Below are positions 63,827 to 64,000 of a DNA stretch of 64,000 nt, one piece after another. How positions within the stretch are numbered: position 1 is the first letter of the stretch; each line of letters starts with the position of its first letter. Below the pieces are notes generated by a model, which made no database searches, was not told the origin of the DNA, and saw only the letters and a program-made list of their open reading frames with translations. The position numbers were made by a program, and so were the translations under genes. Origin of the DNA: Argopecten irradians (Eukaryota > Mollusca > Bivalvia > Pectinida > Pectinidae); contig NC_091134.1 in NCBI RefSeq assembly GCF_041381155.1, positions 40,631,338-40,695,337 on the forward strand. The letters run 5' to 3'.

Positions 63827-63856
63827 AGCTCACCGGCCCTTCGGGCCAGGTGAGCT
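63827..63856 (+). repeat. 3' terminal hairpin of the core-repeat element
   Basis: AGCTCACC-GGCCC pairs with GGGCC-(A)-GGTGAGCT around a TTC loop with one bulge. CTAAAA overlaps and follows the stem end. It marks the right boundary of the element. Confidence 0.85.
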
Positions 63857-64000
63857 AAAAATTATCTATAGGTTAGGCCAAACTCTTCCTGCTAAAGAAA
63901 GCCATCAAAATTACACTTTTTTTCCCATTCTCCGTGGATCTTTCTGGCTAATTTGGTTAAAACATAATCTGACTCACCATTTATACCAATCTGTTTTAAT
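63857..64000. other. Right flank
   Basis: Short AT-rich sequence outside the element. CCATCAAAATTACACTTTTT and TTTCTGGCTAATTTGGTTAA weakly recall the core unit, so it may be an older fragment. No gene is seen. Confidence 0.35.

Larger units (their letters stand above)
62734..63856 (+). mobile_element. Core-repeat element, more complete copy, non-autonomous
   Basis: It begins like copy 1 (flank 62734-63050, then GCTCACCTGG at 63064-63073). It then has about four tandem core units of roughly 157 bp (TTTACCTCTATTTCCCCTATT at about 63287, 63443 and 63599). It ends in a GGAC/GACG microsatellite and a hairpin finishing CCAGGTGAGC (63846-63855), the inverted complement of its start. The layout (5' flank, ~160-bp tandem core, tetranucleotide microsatellite, short 3' end) is what I recall for the bivalve 'pearl' family and related Helitron-like non-autonomous elements; the assignment is inference. 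It encodes no protein. Confidence 0.75.

Overview
The window looks like animal nuclear DNA, most likely from a bivalve mollusc. It is AT-rich, with small exons separated by long introns bounded by GT..AG. It also carries repeat types I associate with bivalves: a tRNA-derived SINE, and a tandem-core element of about 157 bp per unit with a GGAC/GACG-type microsatellite and a 'ctcacctgg' end. No species is claimed.

Left part (1-22,858, genes on the minus strand). Positions 500-2,345 hold a decayed non-LTR retrotransposon pol fossil. Two tandem paralogues follow, each a nine-exon STAND-type NTPase with an NB-ARC module, a winged-helix-like exon and C-terminal TPRs. Copy B (13,218-18,990) is fully open at 805 codons. 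Copy A (4,762-10,663) has identical exon sizes and phases but two nonsense codons before its P-loop. The organisation suggests a sensor/scaffold protein of the animal NB-ARC-TPR kind. An immune role is only inferred. The flanks hold SINE fragments and a nested foldback.

Central part (22,859-56,596, plus strand). One gene of 22 coding exons encodes a predicted 774-residue protein. It has a long, basic, low-complexity N-terminal region and a C-terminal EF-hand-like domain with four helix-loop-helix units, only the first close to a calcium-binding consensus. Three further candidate first coding exons (29,672; 34,381; 34,881) all end in phase 0 and could each join the same phase-0 exon at 36,121, which suggests several promoters and N-termini. 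Its introns contain a 27-bp minisatellite (30,952-31,836). They also contain an unusual tandem array of about 37 bp per unit (53,107-54,140), which appears to have grown from the gene's own exon end plus 5' splice site.

Right part (57,971-64,000). A satellite of 40 bp per unit, each unit carrying the palindrome GTGGTACCAC, fills most of 57,971-62,733. It shows higher-order duplications and a clean SINE insertion with an 11-bp target duplication. It is interleaved with copies of an element built from ~157-bp core repeats, which ends at 63,856 in a hairpin. Part of the array (about 60,340-61,140) looks like poorly polished assembly.
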